Positions 17,499 through 26,114 of a stretch of DNA of 64,000 nucleotides are shown one piece after another. The translations under genes and the position numbers were made by a program. The notes under the pieces were generated by a model, which saw only the letters and a list, made by a program, of their open reading frames with translations, did no database searches and had not been told where the DNA came from. This DNA comes from CALDTK01 sp965213735. GTDB lineage: Bacteria; Bacteroidota; Bacteroidia; Chitinophagales; Saprospiraceae. The stretch covers positions 1,612,001 to 1,676,000 of the forward strand of contig CBDCAB010000005.1 of NCBI GenBank assembly GCA_965213735.1, written 5' to 3'. Each line of letters opens with the position of its first letter. The stretch's first letter is position 1.

Positions 17499-17550
17499 CT
17501 CGAACCATTTGAAGTTCGAGGGCTATTGCGCAGAAATCAGTCCAGGCCTG

Positions 17551-17562
17551 GCGAAAATTCGC
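17551..17562 (-). promoter_or_regulatory. Candidate operator GCGAATTTTCGC upstream of the giant repeat protein
   Basis: Same 12-mer and orientation as upstream of icmF and of the acyl-CoA dehydrogenase, 53 bases before the start codon at 17498. Confidence 0.35.
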
Positions 17563-17932
17563 TATATGAGAAAATTAAAATCAGAATAATGTGTAAATCG
17601 TTGATAATGAGCATTCTGTAATTTTGCCACCTTACCATTTTGAAAAAGATTCACAGATGCCTTTTCGTTTTGGGGTGGTGGAGTAGGCCGCCCAGCCCGT
17701 CTGCTCACTGCGTGATCAAACAAACTGGCCGAACACATGGTGAACCTAACCGGCCCACTGATGACGCCGTGAGAGACGGGGCCTAACCCCAGCTTCAGCC
17801 CCCAGTCCCTAACACCCAGCCCCCAAAGTTCCAGTTTCGCGTGCTTCAGCGCGCATAGCCATATCGACCGAAGGCTGTGAGCACATGCTCGGGCTGCGCG
17901 GCATTGTAGTGTTCGAAGTGCACCTACCCACA

Positions 17933-18004
17933 GGTACCCAACGGACCTGATCTTGAGGCTGCTCTTTTTTTTGATTAGACTATTGATCAGGTCCGTCGGG
18001 TACC
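17933..18004. repeat. 20-bp inverted repeat with 32-base T-rich loop
   Basis: Arms 17933-17952 and 17985-18004 (starting GGTACCC, ending GACCTGATC) are complementary with one mismatch. The loop contains eight T in a row. The hairpin lies between two convergently-insulated minus-strand genes, about 110 bases downstream of neither, so it is not placed as a simple terminator. It could be a mobile-element relic or an RNA structure. Confidence 0.7.
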
Positions 18005-18042
18005 ACCTCATGCCCAGCCCCCAGCACCCAGCACCCAGCAGC

Positions 18043-18092
18043 GCACCCTAGAACAGCAGTCCAGCCTCCAGCAGCGTAGCGATCTAGCCTCC
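18043..18092. repeat. Dispersed intergenic repeat, family B (copy 1)
   Basis: About 48 bases match the reverse complement of 36728-36780 with only a few differences. Shared words include GTCCAGCCTCCAGCAGCG. Both copies adjoin short C-rich or G-rich tandem repeats. Confidence 0.7.
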
Positions 18093-18116
18093 AACAGCGC
18101 AGCAATCCAACCAACC

Positions 18117-19775
18117 TTACTTCATCCAACTAATAGACTGCACCTCCCCACCATCCTTTACAGTAACGATGTACATCCCCTTAGGCCAATCCATAGCATC
18201 AACAGGAGTAGTTGCGGGTCCGCTGTAGATTAGGGTGCCAGAGCTGGTATAGACTTCACACATGCCGTGCTCATCACCCACACCCATGAGACTGAAGCCA
18301 CTGCGATTGGGAAGAGTCGCTACTACGAGCTGCCGATCTGAGTCATCGGCGGCTGCTAGGCTCACCAGCTTAGAGTAAGCTACAGCGCCATCAGTATCTA
18401 CTGATTTAAGACGGACATACACTTGTTCGGCCAGCGGCACTTGTACAGTCGCCGCGTAGGCAGCTTCACCTTTAGCAGCTACAGTACCTACAGACTCAAA
18501 ATCTTTGTCCGAAAGACCTTTTGCTACATCACTTGTGGTAATCTCAACTTCATAGCGGTCGACGTTGATTTCACTTGCTGTAGTCCAGGATACATTAGCA
18601 TGACCTGCTACAGTACGTTTTGCCGAAAGGCTAAGCAACTCAACCGGCAATGGCGCCGCCGCTGAAGTCACTTGACTAATCGTACCGAAAATGCTAACCG
18701 CATACAATTCACCTGCGGCATCCTCACCAAAACCGACGATGTTGCCAAGAGAAGAGGTAGAAGTGTAGACTTCGAGAGGGCCGGAGCCGTTGTCGCGAAT
18801 AGCCCAAAGCTTATCAGTACTGTAATCAGCGAAGATGTAGAACCCTTGCATCGCAGGGTACTGGCTGCCGCGATATACGACGCCACCCGTGATACTCTGC
18901 CCCTGACTGTGATCGTACTCAAAAAAGGGAAGCAAGTAGTTGCTAATGTTACCGCACCCGGCGGCACTTGGCACTCCGCGATTGTCGCGCGTACCCTCAA
19001 AACAGACCCAACCAAAGTTTTGGCCGGTAGCCGAAGGAACAGCCACATCAACTTCTTCGCGGGCGCCCTGGCCAACGTCACCTATATACAGCAGACCTGT
19101 CTGGCTGTCGAAGCTCATGCGCCAAGGGTTGCGCAGACCGATCGCGAACAAGTGCGGATTCCATCCTGCGGGCCCGTTGCCTGCAGGCGTGTAGCCAGTA
19201 GGTTGATCAACATTGAGGCGCAGAATGCCACCCAGCAAGTTGTTCGGGTTTTGGCTGTTGCCCTGGGGGTCGTTGCCGCTACCACCGTCGCCGCTAGCCA
19301 CATAGAGCAGTCCATCTCCGCCAAAGGCCATGTCACCACCATTATGGTTGGAGAAAGGCTGGGGGATGGTCAGCAAAATTTCCTCGCTGCTCGCGACGGC
19401 AACGTTCGGATTGGTTGAGCTAACGCTGAAGCGAGAAATACGTGTATCGCCATTGGGAGCGGTATAATTGACGTAGAACCGGCCGCTAGTGGCATAATTA
19501 GGAGGAAAAGCTAGTCCTAAAAGACCGCGCTCACTGTTGGTGCTGATGCTTCCGCTAAGATTGAGAAAGGTGCCGATGGAGCTGCCGCTGGCATTCAGTA
19601 TCTCAATCTTACCTGGCTTCGTATTGACGAAGAGGCGACCGGTGCCATCATTGGCGTGCGTGAGGTCGAGAGGTTGAGCAAGACCCGAAGCAAACGGGAC
19701 CATCTGAACCTGTGGATCTTGGGCAGCAGCTACGAGTGCTGCACAAAGCATTGTGGTAAGTAGAGTAAGTCTCAT
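18117..19775 (-). CDS. Secreted PQQ-dependent sugar dehydrogenase-like protein with T9SS sorting domain
   Basis: Start chosen at the ATG at 19775 (MRLTLLTTMLCAALVAAAQ), which gives a clean signal peptide. The longer frame to 19820 adds 15 residues lacking signal character. Residues ~20-380 form the GSDH (glucose/sorbosone dehydrogenase) beta-propeller, with landmarks NSERGLLGLAFPPNY, PFSNHNGGDMAFGGDGLLYV, GDGGSGNDPQGNSQN and GLRNPWRMSFD. These proteins oxidise aldoses using PQQ. The rest contains a beta-sandwich (LPVELLSLSAKRTVAG) and a C-terminal sorting domain ending GMYIVTVKDGGEVQSISWMK. The substrate is unknown. T9SS export is inferred from that domain. Confidence 0.9.
   Translation of the reverse strand: MRLTLLTTMLCAALVAAAQDPQVQMVPFASGLAQPLDLTHANDGTGRLFVNTKPGKIEILNASGSSIGTFLNLSGSISTNSERGLLGLAFPPNYATSGRFYVNYTAPNGDTRISRFSVSSTNPNVAVASSEEILLTIPQPFSNHNGGDMAFGGDGLLYVASGDGGSGNDPQGNSQNPNNLLGGILRLNVDQPTGYTPAGNGPAGWNPHLFAIGLRNPWRMSFDSQTGLLYIGDVGQGAREEVDVAVPSATGQNFGWVCFEGTRDNRGVPSAAGCGNISNYLLPFFEYDHSQGQSITGGVVYRGSQYPAMQGFYIFADYSTDKLWAIRDNGSGPLEVYTSTSSLGNIVGFGEDAAGELYAVSIFGTISQVTSAAAPLPVELLSLSAKRTVAGHANVSWTTASEINVDRYEVEITTSDVAKGLSDKDFESVGTVAAKGEAAYAATVQVPLAEQVYVRLKSVDTDGAVAYSKLVSLAAADDSDRQLVVATLPNRSGFSLMGVGDEHGMCEVYTSSGTLIYSGPATTPVDAMDWPKGMYIVTVKDGGEVQSISWMK
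18617..18630 (+). repeat. Sister 14-mer GTTTTGCCGAAAGG (copy 1)
   Basis: Exact copy in the sugar dehydrogenase gene. The coding strand reads Leu-Ser-Ala-Lys-Arg. Confidence 0.8.
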
Positions 19776-19856
19776 CGTTATTTTGATGGGTGTAATGAGA
19801 TCAACAGCATAATTGCTCATTTTGAGCGATGCGGCAAAGAAATGTTAGCGCGACAG

Positions 19857-21755
19857 CTAGGCGTAGGCCCGCACGTTGCGCTTCTCGACATAGTTGACGA
19901 ATGCTTGATTGGCTACGCGCATACCGCCGGGAGTAGGATAATCCCCGGTGAAGTACCAGTCTCCATCGTTGTCAGGGCCAGTAGCTTCACGAAGTCCCTT
20001 AATGGTTTGGTAGATCACTTCCACCTCGCATTCCACATCCTTGGGCTTAATTATCTCAGCGATCTTCTGAGAGATCTGCTCGTAGCTAAAGGTCTCGTAC
20101 AGCGCCTGCACGTGATTTGTCGTAGTGCCAGAAGGTGTAGTCTCCAGGCTCTTCTTGCACACCGCGTAAGTCTTATCGATGAGCTTCTCTTTGCCACTCT
20201 CGCGCAGTAGCTCAATGAGGGCTTGAAAGGCGACAAATTCCCCCATCTTCGACATGTCAATGCCGTAGCAGTCAGGGTAGCGTATTTGCGGAGCACTCGA
20301 AAGCACTAAGATTTTCTTCGGTCGCAGACGTGATACCGCTCGAATTATCGAATCTCGCAGGGTTGTACCGCGGACAATGGAGTCATCGAGCAGCACTATC
20401 GTATCCTTATCGTTGGCGACTATGCCGTAAGTGGTGTCGTAGACATGACTCACCATTTCCCCGCGACTAGCATCATCGGCGATAAAAGTGCGCAGCTTCT
20501 CGTCTTTGACTACTAGCTTTTCGACGCGCAGGCGTTGCCGCATAATCTTCTCTAGCTTCTCCCGCTTAAGCTTGCCTGCACCTAGGATGCGCTCGGCCTT
20601 GAGTTCGTCGAGCTTCTCGTGCAGACCTTCCACCAAGCCGTAAAAAGCTACTTCAGCCGTATTGGGTACATAACTAAAGACAGCATTCTTGAGGTCGCCG
20701 TTGAGGCTATCGAGTACTTGATCGACGAGTTGGATACCTAGTTGCTTGCGCTCACGATAGATGGCCCAGTCGGTGCCACGCGAAAAGTAGATGCGCTCAA
20801 ACGAGCAGCCTGTACGCTCGCCAGGCTCGATGATCATCTTCTCGGAGACATGACCTTTTGCCTTGATTATAAGGGCATGTCCGCGCGTGAGTTCCTGCAC
20901 CTTCGAGCGGTGGATGCCGAAGGTGGTTTGCAGGGCAGGCCGCTCGCTCGCAATGGCCACGACTTCCTCGTCTTGATAAAAGAAGGCTGGGCGAATTCCA
21001 TTCGGGTCGCGCATCACAAATGCATCGCCGTGCCCGATGAGGCCACCCATCACATAGCCGCCGTCCCATTTTTTAGCCGAGCGCTTAAGGACGCGCTGCA
21101 GGTCGACGTTCTCAAAAATTTTCTTGTTAATGTCCTGGTGCGCCGTGTTCTCGTCGCGGTAGTACGAGTGGAGGCGGCTGACCTCATCATCTAGGAAGTG
21201 GCCGATTTTCTCGAGCACCGTCACCGTATCACTCATCTCCTTGGGGTACTGCCCCAGCTCCACGAGTTGTGAAAAGAGTTCGTTGACGTTGGTCAGGTTG
21301 AAATTTCCTGCCAGCACCAGGTTGCGTGAAATCCAGTTGTTCTGCCGCAGGAAGGGATGGCAAGCTTCTATCGAATTACGTCCGTGGGTGCCATAGCGCA
21401 GGTGGCCCATCATCAGTTCGCCGAGATAAGGGTAGTGCTCTTTGATGTAGGCAGCATCCTGCATTTTATCTGGAGGCACATTTTTGAAGGCGCCAAACAC
21501 CTCATCGAAGAGGTGGCGGATAGGCTGCGCTTTATTGGAGCGTTTGCGGGATATGTAGCGCGATCCAGGTTTGGCATCGAGCTTTATAGTGGCCAGGCCA
21601 GCACCATCCTGCCCACGGTTGCGCATTTTCTGCATCAGCAGGTGCAGCTTGTTGAGCCCGTAAAAGGGCGTGCCGTATTTGTCGACGTAGTAGTCGAGTG
21701 GCTTGAGAAGCCTAATTACAGCTAGACCACACTCGTGCTTGATGGAATCACTCAT
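19857..21755 (-). CDS. purF: Amidophosphoribosyltransferase (PurF type, long form)
   Basis: First step of purine synthesis: PRPP plus glutamine gives phosphoribosylamine. The N-terminal glutaminase begins MSDSIKHECGLAVIRL, so Cys9 would be the nucleophile after removal of a short propeptide. RNRGQDGAGLA and MGHLRYGTHG are glutaminase motifs. The PRPP-binding loop is VLLDDSIVRGTTLRDSI (about residues 450-467). At 632 residues it is longer than the usual ~500, with insertions in the glutaminase half (around 55-100) and a long C-terminus. This long variant is typical of Bacteroidota. It may be the main or a second PurF; other copies would be outside the window. Confidence 0.9.
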   Translation of the reverse strand: MSDSIKHECGLAVIRLLKPLDYYVDKYGTPFYGLNKLHLLMQKMRNRGQDGAGLATIKLDAKPGSRYISRKRSNKAQPIRHLFDEVFGAFKNVPPDKMQDAAYIKEHYPYLGELMMGHLRYGTHGRNSIEACHPFLRQNNWISRNLVLAGNFNLTNVNELFSQLVELGQYPKEMSDTVTVLEKIGHFLDDEVSRLHSYYRDENTAHQDINKKIFENVDLQRVLKRSAKKWDGGYVMGGLIGHGDAFVMRDPNGIRPAFFYQDEEVVAIASERPALQTTFGIHRSKVQELTRGHALIIKAKGHVSEKMIIEPGERTGCSFERIYFSRGTDWAIYRERKQLGIQLVDQVLDSLNGDLKNAVFSYVPNTAEVAFYGLVEGLHEKLDELKAERILGAGKLKREKLEKIMRQRLRVEKLVVKDEKLRTFIADDASRGEMVSHVYDTTYGIVANDKDTIVLLDDSIVRGTTLRDSIIRAVSRLRPKKILVLSSAPQIRYPDCYGIDMSKMGEFVAFQALIELLRESGKEKLIDKTYAVCKKSLETTPSGTTTNHVQALYETFSYEQISQKIAEIIKPKDVECEVEVIYQTIKGLREATGPDNDGDWYFTGDYPTPGGMRVANQAFVNYVEKRNVRAYA

Positions 21756-21844
21756 ACTGAAAATGCTCGTGGATTACCTACGTCAACCTCGCTCTTCAAA
21801 GGTAGGGGCTTCTATACAGAATGCGCATCCCAGAATAGGGTTGC

Positions 21845-22954
21845 TCACACCTTGTTGACAGATCGTTGCCGCAGGTCCGACACCACACGGCTTGCCCAGC
21901 GGTCGAGTTGTTGAAAATCTTCTCGTTTGCTGACGGTGCTCAAGCTTGCGAGTTGTGCCATTGCTCGCTCTACATGGAGGTGTGCTTGTGAGCAGCAGAT
22001 GCCGCGTGCTTGGGCATGTAAGGAAGCTCCGAGCCATTGCTGTTCGGGCTGTCCAGGGGTGGGTACATAGATGGCGTTGCGGCCCATCGCGGCTAGGTCC
22101 ATCACGGTGGTATAGCCTGGTCGGGTGAGGATAGTTTCAGCTTTCGCCAAAACAGGGCCTAGCGTTTCCGCCGGGAGAAAATCTACCACTGTTATTCCAG
22201 CTGCTTCTGCCCGGCGGAGAAGTTGAGTCTGCGGCGCCCTGGCGGGCAAACCACGCACAACCAGGCGGCCCGCCAGCTTTAGCTCCATCAATTGAGGCAG
22301 AACTTTTTCTTCCAAACGCGTCCGCATTGGCTCCGGACCTGAAAGGAGCACCAGCAGCTTTGGCCCAGATTCTCCCTGGTCAGGTAATAGGCCAACGAAG
22401 CGACTCGCCGGGCCGATATAGTCCACCCGCATGGTGGGCAAGGGGTTGCTCATTGCTCCAGCCAAGCGAGGCGCATCAGCGTAGTCGGGCACCAGCACTC
22501 GATCAAAGCGGCGCAGAAGGCGGTGGTTGAGCCAATTGCCTAGCTTGCGCACCACGGCTGGCTTTAGGGGGAGGTGTAGCTGATGCGTCATGATGTAACT
22601 CGGTACACCTTTTATACGACAGCCGAAGCGGTTGTCGCTGATGATGAGGTCGTAGCTATGCGCGCGCTGTAGCTTTTGTACAGCCTGATGTTCTGCTCGC
22701 CATGTGCGCCATAGTCGAGGTGCTGCCAAAGCCATATTCAGCAGCGCCGAGCGGGTAGGGTAGCGGACTTCTGCCCCGGGAAGCGTATGTACAGTGGCCT
22801 CAGGTACCTCTGCTCGCAGGAGGGCTAAGGCTTGTCCATCACTCGCCCAGTGAATGTCGACTTCATCGCTTTGCCTACGCAGTGCCGCAGCTACTGCCAA
22901 ACTGCGCGTGGCGTGCCCCAGGCCCCAGTTGAGTGGCGCGATGAGTACCCTCAA
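21845..22954 (-). CDS. Glycosyltransferase, MurG-like (GT28-type fold)
   Basis: 369 residues with a GT-B layout. The N-terminal MRVLIAPLNWGLGHATRSLA carries the GxGHxxR donor-side signature. SDNRFGCRIKGVPSYIMTHQ follows at ~113-132. The C-terminal half has LLVLLSGPEPMRTRLE and TILTRPGYTTVMDLAAMGR, resembling the nucleotide-sugar binding loop of MurG-like enzymes. Donor and acceptor are unknown. It lies 3 bases after the end of RNase G on the same strand, so it is probably cotranscribed with rng. An exact copy of the iterated 14-mer lies in the donor-binding region. Confidence 0.8.
   Translation of the reverse strand: MRVLIAPLNWGLGHATRSLAVAAALRRQSDEVDIHWASDGQALALLRAEVPEATVHTLPGAEVRYPTRSALLNMALAAPRLWRTWRAEHQAVQKLQRAHSYDLIISDNRFGCRIKGVPSYIMTHQLHLPLKPAVVRKLGNWLNHRLLRRFDRVLVPDYADAPRLAGAMSNPLPTMRVDYIGPASRFVGLLPDQGESGPKLLVLLSGPEPMRTRLEEKVLPQLMELKLAGRLVVRGLPARAPQTQLLRRAEAAGITVVDFLPAETLGPVLAKAETILTRPGYTTVMDLAAMGRNAIYVPTPGQPEQQWLGASLHAQARGICCSQAHLHVERAMAQLASLSTVSKREDFQQLDRWASRVVSDLRQRSVNKV
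22140..22153 (-). repeat. Iterated 14-mer GTTTTGGCGAAAGC (copy 5)
   Basis: Exact copy in the glycosyltransferase gene, read as Val-Leu-Ala-Lys-Ala. Confidence 0.85.
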
Positions 22955-22957
22955 AAT

Positions 22958-24586
22958 CTAAATCTCACCAAGGCGAATCTCCTCCCCATGGTGATCGAAA
23001 AATGTGTATTCGGTGAGTCCGAGTGCTTCGCGTGGTTCTACGCGCAACCATGTTTGGTGCCGCCATAGCCACCGCATCTGGTAGCTGGGTATGCCTTTGG
23101 TGAGAAAAGCATGCACAAAAGGGTGCACGTGCACGCTGAGCTTAGAATTCGGCCGCGAGTTGAGCAAATTGATCAGGTCGACCTCTATCTCGTCAATGAC
23201 TAGCTCGGTAGGATTGACTTCACCTGTTCCCTTGCAGGTGGGGCAGACTTCGGCGGTACTGAGTTTGATTTCCGGGCGCACGCGCTGTCTGGTGATTTGC
23301 ATCAGTCCAAACTTGCTGAGTGGCAGCACGGTGTGTTGGGCCCGGTCGCCGCGCATAAAGCTTTTCATCTCGCGATGGAGCTGCTGGCGATCATCGGCGC
23401 TTTTCATGTCGATAAAATCGACTACAATAAGCCCGCCGATATCGCGCAGGCGCAGTTGTCGCGCTATTTCTCGCGCAGCGTCGGTATTAACACGCAGCAA
23501 AGCCTCGGCGTGGTTGCGGCCCATTTTGTTGCCGGAATTGACATCAACAACGTGCATCGCCTCCGTGCTCTCGATTACGAGGTAGGCTCCAGAAGCTACT
23601 GTGACCGTCTTGCCAAAACTTGCCTGAATTTGGCGCCGCACGCCATTGGCATCGAAAATATCGCGCTGACTTTTGTGCAGCCGCAGAATGTCAACTCTAT
23701 CGGGTGCTATGGCCTCGAGGTAGGTTTTGAGGCTGTCGTACATCTCGGGGTCGTCAACAACCACCCGATTGAAGGAGTCACTGAGCAGGTCGCGAAGCAG
23801 GCTCGAAGTTTTATCGAGTTCGCTAAGGAGTTTGGTAGGTGCTTTAGCTTTATGGAGTTGTCGGAAGATGTCATCCCACTGATCAGTGAGTTGTTGCATC
23901 TCCTCGATTAGATCATCGGCAGTTTTGCCCTCAGCGGCGGTACGCACAATCACGCCCATATTGGCAGGAGCAATGCTCTGGACGAGTTCTTTTAGTCGTT
24001 TGCGCTCTTCTTGCGTGCTGATTTTCTTGGAGACGTTCACGCTTTTGCCGAAAGGTGAGAGCACCATGAATCGGCCTGGCAAGTTGATCTCAGAAGAAAT
24101 GCGCGGACCTTTAGTAGATATCGGTTCTTTGGTGACCTGGAAGAGGAGGTCTTGCTTGAGCTTGAGAACTGCGGCAATTTTGCCACCTTTATCTATATCA
24201 GCTTCGCGTTTGAAGTTGTCGAGTTTGGAGGTTTTGAAGCTCCCGTTGACGGCTCCGTTGGTGTACTTAATGAGGGAATTGAGCTGCGGTCCGAGGTCGG
24301 AATAGTGCAGAAACGCTTCCTTATCGTGACCAATATCGACGAAGCCAGCATTGAGACCTGGGGTAAGCTTGCGCACGCGGCCGAGGAAAATGTCGCCGAC
24401 GGTAAACTTGGCGTCTGTTTCTTGCTGATGAAGTTCGACTAGCCGGCCGTCTTCGAGCAAGGCTATTTCGACGGCGCCTCCTACGGACTTTATAATGAGG
24501 TCGCGTTCGATGGTCTCCACTGGCGGACGTTCACTGATAGCGGCGGCTGTAGCTGCTGCAGGCATACTGGGTACTGACGTAAGCAA
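22958..24586 (-). CDS. rng: Ribonuclease G/E family endoribonuclease
   Basis: 542 residues, the RNase G size. An S1-like RNA-binding domain (about 55-135) contains FLGRVRKLTPGLNAGFVDIG. The catalytic core has LPGRFMVLSPFGKSVNVSKK, TVASGAYLVIESTEAMHVVD and the metal-binding DFIDM. A Zn-link motif, CPTCKGTGEV, sits near residue 460. It cleaves single-stranded RNA in rRNA maturation and mRNA decay. The start could also be Met8 at 24565. The downstream glycosyltransferase is 3 bases away. A hairpin just upstream separates it from the mS38-like/TPR/HU group; HU and rng are commonly neighbours in Bacteroidota. Confidence 0.94.
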   Translation of the reverse strand: MLTSVPSMPAAATAAAISERPPVETIERDLIIKSVGGAVEIALLEDGRLVELHQQETDAKFTVGDIFLGRVRKLTPGLNAGFVDIGHDKEAFLHYSDLGPQLNSLIKYTNGAVNGSFKTSKLDNFKREADIDKGGKIAAVLKLKQDLLFQVTKEPISTKGPRISSEINLPGRFMVLSPFGKSVNVSKKISTQEERKRLKELVQSIAPANMGVIVRTAAEGKTADDLIEEMQQLTDQWDDIFRQLHKAKAPTKLLSELDKTSSLLRDLLSDSFNRVVVDDPEMYDSLKTYLEAIAPDRVDILRLHKSQRDIFDANGVRRQIQASFGKTVTVASGAYLVIESTEAMHVVDVNSGNKMGRNHAEALLRVNTDAAREIARQLRLRDIGGLIVVDFIDMKSADDRQQLHREMKSFMRGDRAQHTVLPLSKFGLMQITRQRVRPEIKLSTAEVCPTCKGTGEVNPTELVIDEIEVDLINLLNSRPNSKLSVHVHPFVHAFLTKGIPSYQMRWLWRHQTWLRVEPREALGLTEYTFFDHHGEEIRLGEI

Positions 24587-24589
24587 AGA

Positions 24590-24622
24590 GAGCCCAGCCA
24601 GTGACGTGCACCGACTGGGTTC
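24590..24622 (-). terminator. Terminator-like hairpin between the mS38-like gene and rng
   Basis: Arms 24593-24603 and 24609-24619 form an 11-bp stem with G-U pairs in RNA and a 5-base loop. On the minus strand a CTCTCTTTG tract follows, so the U-run is weak. Confidence 0.45.
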
Positions 24623-24678
24623 CCTAGGGGTTTAAGCTAGTGACAACGGATGGCTACACAAGCTCATCCAGGGTAGTA

Positions 24679-24774
24679 CTAGCGGTTCTTTTTCTTGTGG
24701 CGATTCTTGCGCAAGCGCTTTTTCCGCTTGTGAGTCGCAATCTTGTGCCTTTTTCTTTTCTTTCCGCAGGGCAT
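24679..24774 (-). CDS. AURKAIP1/COX24 (mS38-like) small ribosomal protein, 31 aa
   Basis: ATG at 24774, TAG at 24679. The peptide begins MPCGKKRKRHKIATHKRKKR and ends RKNRHKKKNR; nearly half of it is Lys or Arg. This matches the COX24/AURKAIP1 domain, whose mitochondrial member mS38 is a small-subunit ribosomal protein. Bacteroidota carry it as a free ~30-residue protein. It therefore probably binds the decoding region of the 30S subunit. It sits between the TPR gene (20 bases upstream) and rng, and is short enough to be easily missed by gene finders. Confidence 0.9.
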   Translation of the reverse strand: MPCGKKRKRHKIATHKRKKRLRKNRHKKKNR

Positions 24775-24794
24775 AGCCGTTGGTTTATGGTCTG

Positions 24795-25601
24795 TTACAA
24801 ATTAGGTCCGGAAGTATACAACGCGCGACATGCCCGGTCGGATGTCGCGGCAAGCTCTGCCTCTCCGGTGCGGTGTGCAGCTTCCGCCAAAAGGCAGTGA
24901 GCGGCTGCATTGTCAGGTTGTAAAGCCACTGCACGCTGCAAACGTCCAATGGCTTTTTCATTCTGGTTGGTCTGCAAAGCTAGTCTACCCAGCTGTACTA
25001 ACACAGCAACATCATCAGGATTCTCTGCATTCATATCGAGCAGCATTCTGATTCCGCGCATGGGATTGTCGGCGGGAGGATTGTCTGTAAAGTGCAGCGC
25101 CAGGTTTACTTTATGTGTAGTGTTAGCTGGAGCCAATGAAATCGCATTTTCATAAGCCACCACCGCATGTTCCTGGCAGTACGCTTTTTGTTTTGCCGAA
25201 AGGGTATCACTACGCAAACACAGCGAATAGGTAGTGGCAGCAATGCCCCAAGTAGTGTCCGAGGGCTGTAACTCTGCAATTTGCTCAGCATAATAACCAG
25301 CAATGGCAGCATGGCCAGCTCGATACCAGGTGCCCGACAAATCCTCCAACACCTCGACTCGCCTGCGCGTACTGTTGGCCGCCTCGAGCATCTTCGAAAA
25401 ACCGTGAATCTCTGCCTCGGTGCGTGCATCGAGCTGCGGCAAAGCCTCTTTAATGAGCACCTGTGCACTCGTAGCGGCAAGCGTCTGATCGGCTGAAACT
25501 TGGCTAGTCCGTAGCTCGGGCGGCCTGTGCTCGAGGCCCCAATACAGAATGGCAAAGGCAGCTACAGCCACCGCGACAGCTATCCACTGAGGTCGCTGCA
25601 T
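24795..25601 (-). CDS. TPR-repeat membrane-anchored protein
   Basis: The ATG at 25601 (MQRPQWIAVAVAVAAFAILY) gives a basic start and one N-terminal membrane span. The ORF could be extended one codon to a TTG. The C-terminal half contains tetratricopeptide-like helices, such as PDDVAVLVQLGRLALQTNQN and AIGRLQRAVALQPDNAAAHC. TPR proteins act as protein-interaction scaffolds; the partner is unknown. The start codon overlaps the HU stop codon by one base, so translational coupling is likely. 24879-24892 holds a near-copy of the iterated 14-mer. Confidence 0.85.
   Translation of the reverse strand: MQRPQWIAVAVAVAAFAILYWGLEHRPPELRTSQVSADQTLAATSAQVLIKEALPQLDARTEAEIHGFSKMLEAANSTRRRVEVLEDLSGTWYRAGHAAIAGYYAEQIAELQPSDTTWGIAATTYSLCLRSDTLSAKQKAYCQEHAVVAYENAISLAPANTTHKVNLALHFTDNPPADNPMRGIRMLLDMNAENPDDVAVLVQLGRLALQTNQNEKAIGRLQRAVALQPDNAAAHCLLAEAAHRTGEAELAATSDRACRALYTSGPNL
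25190..25203 (+). repeat. Sister 14-mer GTTTTGCCGAAAGG (copy 2)
   Basis: Exact copy in the TPR gene. The coding strand reads Leu-Ser-Ala-Lys-Gln. Confidence 0.8.
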
Positions 25602-25912
25602 CAATTGCTCGTACCGTCGGCAGGCAGCGCATTCACGTTGGCCTTCACCTCCTCCACAAAGGTCTTTGAGGGCTTGAAGCTGGGGATGTAATGCTCGGGA
25701 ATGACGATGGCTTCATTGCGCTTGATGTGGCGACCTACCTTCTCTGCACGTCGCTTGATGACGAAGCTGCCGAAGCCGCGCACATATACGTTTTCGCCAG
25801 AGGCCAAGCTGCCTTTGACCTCCTTGAAAAACTCTTCGAGAGTGACGAGAACATCTACTTTAGCGACTCCAGTTTTTTCGGATATAGCGGCGACGAGATC
25901 AGCTTTACGCAT
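25601..25912 (-). CDS. HU/IHF family DNA-binding protein
   Basis: 103 residues. MRKADLVAAISEKTGVAK is the N-terminal helical dimerisation region. VYVRGFGSFVIKRRAEKVGR is the hallmark loop leading into the DNA-bending arm (about 42-61). YIPSFKPSKTFVEEV closes the domain. It bends DNA as a dimer in nucleoid organisation. It is the first gene of a minus-strand group with the TPR and mS38-like genes, and it diverges from yicC across ~200 bases that should contain both promoters. Confidence 0.94.
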   Translation of the reverse strand: MRKADLVAAISEKTGVAKVDVLVTLEEFFKEVKGSLASGENVYVRGFGSFVIKRRAEKVGRHIKRNEAIVIPEHYIPSFKPSKTFVEEVKANVNALPADGTSN

Positions 25913-26114
25913 TCTAACGGATTGATTTTGAGCAGTTCAGGGTTGAGACGCCCCGTCATGGGGGCCGCAAATGTCGAAAAATATCTGGGCAAAAAAAGTG
26001 CAAAGTTTAAGGATTTGCACATCGGCTCGTAGAGCACGCCAAGCTTGTGGCTGGAAGTACAGCGAGCCTAGCTTCTGCGGCTATCTTTCGCCCTCAACAC
26101 CAGCGCGGGCGCTC

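Larger units (their letters stand above)
17563..18116. other. Intergenic region with C-rich dispersed repeats and a long hairpin
   Basis: No convincing gene is seen. The 149-residue frame on the minus strand has no family features and crosses the repeats. The stretch holds CCCAGCACCCAGC-type repeats (about 17795-17825 and 18011-18040), a 20-bp inverted repeat and a segment shared with the 36.7-kb intergenic region. Confidence 0.6.

Noticed and set aside
17562..18011. 149-residue ORF on the minus strand
   Set aside because: It spans repeats and a hairpin, has no family features and looks like noncoding DNA.
18672..19418. 248-residue ORF opposite the sugar dehydrogenase
   Set aside because: Shadow frame of a well-supported gene.
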